DNA from: Nocardioides renjunii
GTDB taxonomy: Bacteria > Actinomycetota > Actinomycetes > Propionibacteriales > Nocardioidaceae
Length of the DNA stretch: 64,000 nt
Assembly (NCBI RefSeq): GCF_034661175.1
Contig: NZ_CP141058.1
Location: 1,054,001 to 1,118,000 of the forward strand
Direction: 5' to 3'
The position numbers were made by a program, and so were the translations under genes. Position 1 is the first letter of the stretch. Every line of letters begins with the position of its first letter. Below the pieces are notes generated by a model. The model was not told the DNA's origin, did not search any database, and worked only from the letters and a program-made list of their open reading frames with translations. Of the stretch, positions 61,126 to 64,000 are shown piece after piece.

Positions 61126-62134
61126 CCGCAAGTCGTCCCGAGCGCCCTCCGAGCCCGCAGCCAGGCAGGCGCCGGGGGAGAGGCTCGACGAGGCCATCCT
61201 GCGCAGCGCCCCGGAGTTCAACGCGCTCGAGGTGGCCACCGAGACCGGGGTGACCATCGAGCAGGCCCGTCGGCTGTGGCGCGCGCTCGGGTTCCCCGAG
61301 TTCGTCGGCGAGAAGGCCTACACCGCCGCCGACGTCAAGGCCGTCGCGACGCTGATGAGCTTCGTCGACGCCGGGGCGGTCGACTTCGACACGGCCGTCA
61401 ACCTCACCCGCGGCGTGGGCCAGACGATGGCCCGGCTCGCCGACTGGGAGGTCTCCACCCTCGTCAGCCGCGTCGAGGAGATGGAGTCCGGCGCCGAGGC
61501 CACCGGCTCGCGCATCGGCTCCGCGCTGCGCCTCATCGACGAGGTCAACCCGCCCTTCGAGCGCCTGCTGGTCTACGCCTGGCGCCGCCACCTCGCCGCC
61601 GCGGTGGGCCGCATCGAGGCGATGGGCGCCAAGGACGAGGACCTCCACACCATCGACGTCAGCGTCGGGTTCGCCGACCTGGTGTCCTTCACGGCGCTGT
61701 CCAACACCCTCGACCGCGACGAGATCGGCGACCTCGTCGAGGTCTTCGAGAGCCGCTGCCAGGACGTCGTGGCGCGCTACGCCGGTCGCATCATCAAGAG
61801 CCTCGGCGACTCCGTGCTCTTCGTGACCAGCGGCGCCGAGGACGCCGTCGCGGTGGCCGAGGGGATCATCAACGTCATCGGCCGCGACTCCAAGATGCCC
61901 GACGTCCGCCTCGGCCTGGCCAGCGGACCGGTGGTCCAGCGCCTCGGCGACATCTTCGGCCCGCCGGTCAACATGGCCGCACGGCTCACGCAGGTGGCCC
62001 GGCGCAACCGGCTGATCGTCGACCAGAACACCGCCGACCTGCTGCCCGCCGAGGACTGGGAGAGCCGGCGCCTCCCGGCTCGGCCGGTGCGCGGGTTCGG
62101 GCTGGTCGAGCCGGTGGCCGTACGCCGTCGCTGA
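61115..62134 (+). CDS. cya: class III adenylate cyclase with regulatory N-terminal domain
   Basis: Makes cAMP from ATP in the cytosol. The 339-residue protein has an N-terminal regulatory domain (about 20-170; VTIEQARRLWRALGFPEFVG) like that of mycobacterial Rv1264-type pH-sensing cyclases, then a catalytic domain with metal Asp residues in GFADLVSFT and SLGDSVLF, substrate Lys in IIKSLGD and the Asn/Arg motif PPVNMAARL. All expected active-site residues are present. ATG 61115 overlaps the PH gene; GTG 61097 is an alternative. From memory, S. coelicolor cya lies beside birA as well. Confidence 0.92.
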   Translation: MAPDRKSSRAPSEPAARQAPGERLDEAILRSAPEFNALEVATETGVTIEQARRLWRALGFPEFVGEKAYTAADVKAVATLMSFVDAGAVDFDTAVNLTRGVGQTMARLADWEVSTLVSRVEEMESGAEATGSRIGSALRLIDEVNPPFERLLVYAWRRHLAAAVGRIEAMGAKDEDLHTIDVSVGFADLVSFTALSNTLDRDEIGDLVEVFESRCQDVVARYAGRIIKSLGDSVLFVTSGAEDAVAVAEGIINVIGRDSKMPDVRLGLASGPVVQRLGDIFGPPVNMAARLTQVARRNRLIVDQNTADLLPAEDWESRRLPARPVRGFGLVEPVAVRRR

Positions 62135-62146
62135 GCGGCCCGGGTG

Positions 62147-62170
62147 CACCGCGGGACGGACCCGCAGGTG
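62147..62170 (+). terminator. terminator after the adenylate cyclase gene
   Basis: CACC-GCGGG, loop ACGGA, CCCGC-A-GGTG (one bulged base) lies 13 bases after the stop; a run of five T follows about 20 bases later. Confidence 0.55.
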
Positions 62171-62228
62171 GACCAGACCACTCGGCCATTTTTCACCCAT
62201 AAGGACCCCCCGGGCACCGTCTCCTCCC

Positions 62229-62234
62229 TACGTT
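62229..62234 (+). promoter_or_regulatory. -10 box of the winged-helix gene (leaderless)
   Basis: TACGTT ends six bases before GTG 62241. Confidence 0.6.
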
Positions 62235-62240
62235 CAGCGC

Positions 62241-62558
62241 GTGTTGGCTGTGCAGGATGTGCGACTCGACCCGACCACCCGTCAGGTGTGGCGAGGCGAC
62301 CGCGAGATCAGGCTCTCGCGCAAGGAGTTCCAGCTCCTGCACGCCCTCATGTCCCGACCCGGTGACATCGTCACCCGCGGCGAGCTGATGGCGGACGTGT
62401 GGCAGACGTCGTTCTACACCAACTCCAAGACCATCGACGTGCACCTGGGGTGGTTGCGGCGCAAGCTCGACGACGACCCCCGCAACCCGACCCTGATCAC
62501 CACGCACCGCGGCCGCGGGCTGCGCTTCGAGAGCCGCGCGCGCACCGTCGCCAGCTGA
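62241..62558 (+). CDS. stand-alone OmpR/PhoB-type winged-helix DNA-binding protein
   Basis: A 105-residue protein consisting almost only of an OmpR/PhoB winged helix (IRLSRKEFQLLHALMSRPGD, then TIDVHLGWLRRKLDDD and the wing TTHRGRGLRFE). There is no receiver domain or phospho-acceptor aspartate and no kinase nearby. The leaderless GTG at 62241 argues that it is a complete gene, not a fragment. It may be a constitutive or otherwise controlled regulator. The target is unknown. Confidence 0.87.
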   Translation: MLAVQDVRLDPTTRQVWRGDREIRLSRKEFQLLHALMSRPGDIVTRGELMADVWQTSFYTNSKTIDVHLGWLRRKLDDDPRNPTLITTHRGRGLRFESRARTVAS

Positions 62559-62588
62559 GGCGGGCGACCCCCTGCCCCGGTGCTTCTA

Positions 62589-62594
62589 TAGGCT
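62589..62594 (+). promoter_or_regulatory. -10 box of purK (leaderless)
   Basis: TAGGCT (within TATAGGCT) ends six bases before GTG 62601. Confidence 0.65.
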
Positions 62595-62600
62595 CCGGTC

Positions 62601-63770
62601 GTGTCCTCGACCGGTTCGCACCGCGCTCCCACGCTCGCCGTCATCGGGGGCGGCCAGCTCGCGCGGATGATGGCCCAGCCCGCGATCGCGCTCGGCCTGC
62701 CGCTGCGCCTGCTCGCCGAGGCCGAGGGCGTCTCCGCCGCCCAGGTCATCCCCGACCAGCTCGTGGGTGACCACACCGACCTCGCCACGTTGCGCCGGGT
62801 GACCGAAGGCGCCCGCGTGGTCACCTTCGACCACGAGCACGTGCCGACCGCGCACCTGCACGCCCTCGAGGCCGACGGCGTCGCCGTACGCCCCGGTCCC
62901 GACGCGCTCGTGCACGCCCAGGACAAGGCGGTCATGCGTCGCCGTCTCGCCGAGCTCGACGTGCCGTGCCCCCGCAACGCCGTCGTCACCACGACCGCCG
63001 ACGTCGAGGCGTTCGGGATGCCGTGCGTCCTCAAGACGACCCGCGGCGGCTACGACGGCAAGGGCGTGTGGGTGGTGCGCAGCGCCGACGAGGCGCAGGC
63101 CGCCTTCGACGCCGCGACCGCGGCCGGGGTGGAGGTGCTGGCCGAGGAGCTGGTCGACTTCCGCCGCGAGCTGTCGGCCCTCGTGGCCCGCTCGCCCAGC
63201 GGCCAGGCCGCGGCGTACCCCGTCGTCGCCTCCACCCAGCTCGACGGCATCTGCCACGAGGTGGTCGCCCCCGCCCCGGACCTCGCGCCCGCCCTGGCCG
63301 GTCAGGCGCAGGAGATCGCCCTGCGCGTCGCCGGTGCGCTCGACGTCACGGGCATCCTCGCCGTCGAGCTCTTCGAGACCACCGACGGCAGGATCCTGGT
63401 CAACGAGCTGGCGATGCGTCCGCACAACACCGGCCACTGGACCCAGGACGGCGCCGTGACGTCCCAGTTCGAGAACCACCTGCGTGCCGTCATGGACCTC
63501 CCGCTGGGCTCCCCGGCCCCGCGCGCCCGCTGGACCGTGATGGTCAACATCCTCGGCGGACCCACCGACAGCGGCCACCTCTACGACGGCCTCCCGCACG
63601 CCATGGCGCGCGACCCGCACCTGCGCGTGCACCTCTACGGCAAGGACCTGCGGCCCGGCCGCAAGGTCGGCCACGTCAACGCCTACGGCGACGACCTCGA
63701 CGACTGCCTCGAGCGGGCCCGCCACGCCGCCGCCTGGTTCCGCGGCGACCTGGGCGACGAGAGCGAATGA
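62601..63770 (+). CDS. purK: N5-carboxyaminoimidazole ribonucleotide synthase
   Basis: ATP-dependent carboxylation of AIR to N5-CAIR in purine biosynthesis. The 389-residue ATP-grasp protein begins with VIGGGQLARMMAQPA and has the ATP-grasp loop KTTRGGYDGKGVWVV, EELVDFRRELSALVAR and NELAMRPHNTGHWTQDG. Its product is rearranged by PurE, encoded next. Its TGA overlaps the ATG of a 32-residue mini-ORF (ATGA). Confidence 0.95.
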   Translation: MSSTGSHRAPTLAVIGGGQLARMMAQPAIALGLPLRLLAEAEGVSAAQVIPDQLVGDHTDLATLRRVTEGARVVTFDHEHVPTAHLHALEADGVAVRPGPDALVHAQDKAVMRRRLAELDVPCPRNAVVTTTADVEAFGMPCVLKTTRGGYDGKGVWVVRSADEAQAAFDAATAAGVEVLAEELVDFRRELSALVARSPSGQAAAYPVVASTQLDGICHEVVAPAPDLAPALAGQAQEIALRVAGALDVTGILAVELFETTDGRILVNELAMRPHNTGHWTQDGAVTSQFENHLRAVMDLPLGSPAPRARWTVMVNILGGPTDSGHLYDGLPHAMARDPHLRVHLYGKDLRPGRKVGHVNAYGDDLDDCLERARHAAAWFRGDLGDESE

Positions 63771-63865
63771 GCGCCGAGCCACCCGAAGCCATCCCGAGCC
63801 ATCCCGAGCCAGCCCGAGCCAGCCCGAGCCAGCAGAGACCGACGAGAGGGTCGACCCATGAGTGA
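63767..63865 (+). CDS. putative 32-residue mini-ORF coupling purK to purE
   Basis: ATG 63767 overlaps the purK stop as ATGA and the frame ends at TGA 63863-63865, eight bases into purE. The Pro/Ser/Ala/Arg-rich peptide is encoded largely by an exact 10-base tandem repeat. It may be a translational relay carrying ribosomes from purK to purE; a functional peptide is unlikely. It is too short for secure gene calling. Confidence 0.4.
   Translation: MSAEPPEAIPSHPEPARASPSQQRPTRGSTHE
63785..63833. repeat. 10-base tandem repeat between purK and purE
   Basis: Consecutive units of form A[TG]CCCGAGCC run in exact 10-base register, with degenerate units at both ends. Four central units are ATCCCGAGCC twice, then AGCCCGAGCC twice. 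Such arrays are prone to slippage, and a 10-base unit shifts frame when one copy is gained or lost. Confidence 0.85.
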
Positions 63866-64000
63866 GCAGGTCCAGCAGGGCAGCGCGAAGGTCGGGATCG
63901 TGATGGGCTCGGACTCCGACTGGCCCGTCATGCAGGCCGCGGGGGAGGCGCTCACCGAGCTCGGCGTCGCCTGGGAGGCCGACGTGGTGTCCGCCCACCG
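63858..64000 (+). CDS. purE: 5-(carboxyamino)imidazole ribonucleotide mutase, truncated by window end
   Basis: The first 47 residues of PurE (N5-CAIR to CAIR). The signature [14 protein letters not shown] and the catalytic-loop start VVSAH are present. AGAGGG lies seven bases upstream of the ATG. The gene continues beyond the window. The order purK-purE on one strand is the conserved actinobacterial arrangement. Confidence 0.95.
   Translation, partial: MSEQVQQGSAKVGIVMGSDSDWPVMQAAGEALTELGVAWEADVVSAH

Overview
The window is very high G+C DNA with dense, mostly GTG/ATG-started genes, frequent 1-4 base stop/start overlaps and many promoters with a TANNNT box 6-7 bases upstream of the start codon (leaderless transcription). 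Together with the gene set this points to an actinobacterium, most likely Nocardioidaceae (Nocardioides-like); the genus is inference. From memory, the gene order echoes the Mycobacterium tuberculosis interval purE-purK-birA-accD5-accE5-maf-accA3-nei-lpdA-deoD-pmmB-add-deoA-cdd, and a comparable Streptomyces coelicolor region that also holds a bmp/ABC nucleoside transporter, deoC with two aldehyde dehydrogenase genes, and cya. The region is therefore a conserved actinobacterial core with local insertions, not an island. No insertion sequence, prophage, CRISPR array, tRNA or rRNA was seen.

Layout. 0-7.3 kb: nucleoside uptake (BMP lipoprotein, ABC ATPase, two permeases) divergent from cdd-deoA. 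7.3-14.6 kb: two paralogous membrane-anchored solute-binding/VWA proteins flank a TetR-ADH pair, a MaoC protein, adenosine deaminase and a uridine-kinase-like protein. 14.6-19.2 kb: MDMPI-type enzyme with MarR, then deoC with a full-length ALDH and a short ALDH-like protein lacking the catalytic half. 19.2-25.6 kb: PH-domain protein, TetR/oxidoreductase pair with twin operators, a second YidC, a beta-helix protein and a PmmB-type mutase. 25.6-31.7 kb: VOC, MOSC, thiol peroxidase, DUF2252, aldo/keto reductase with MerR regulator, epimerase, purine nucleoside phosphorylase. 31.7-38.9 kb: gamma-glutamylcyclotransferase-like protein, lipoamide dehydrogenase, disulfide-less LpdA, Nei-type glycosylase, a frameshifted gene, SpoIID/LytB protein and SGNH lipoprotein. 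38.9-48.1 kb: pyruvate carboxylase, flavoprotein/TetR, AccA3-type carboxylase, acyl-CoA dehydrogenase. 48.1-54.9 kb: secreted protease, YnfA, histidine kinase-response regulator-ABC exporter, CDP-alcohol phosphatidyltransferase with a DedA-like protein. 54.9-64 kb: Maf, DUF885, lipoprotein, accE-accD, birA, PH protein, adenylate cyclase, winged helix, purK, mini-ORF and truncated purE.

How it works together. Imported (deoxy)nucleosides would be deaminated (Cdd, Add), phosphorolysed (DeoA, PNP), isomerised by the PmmB-type mutase and split by DeoC; the adjacent ALDH would oxidise the acetaldehyde. Acyl-CoA carboxylase subunits (AccA3, AccD, AccE) and BirA make a second functional block.

Most notable unexplained items: a 44-base intergenic hairpin repeat in three copies; the paired solute-binding/VWA fusions; twin MerR promoters with 19-base spacers; a one-base frameshift in a conserved-looking gene; an exact 10-base tandem repeat inside a mini-ORF coupling purK to purE; and several perfect palindromic operators.
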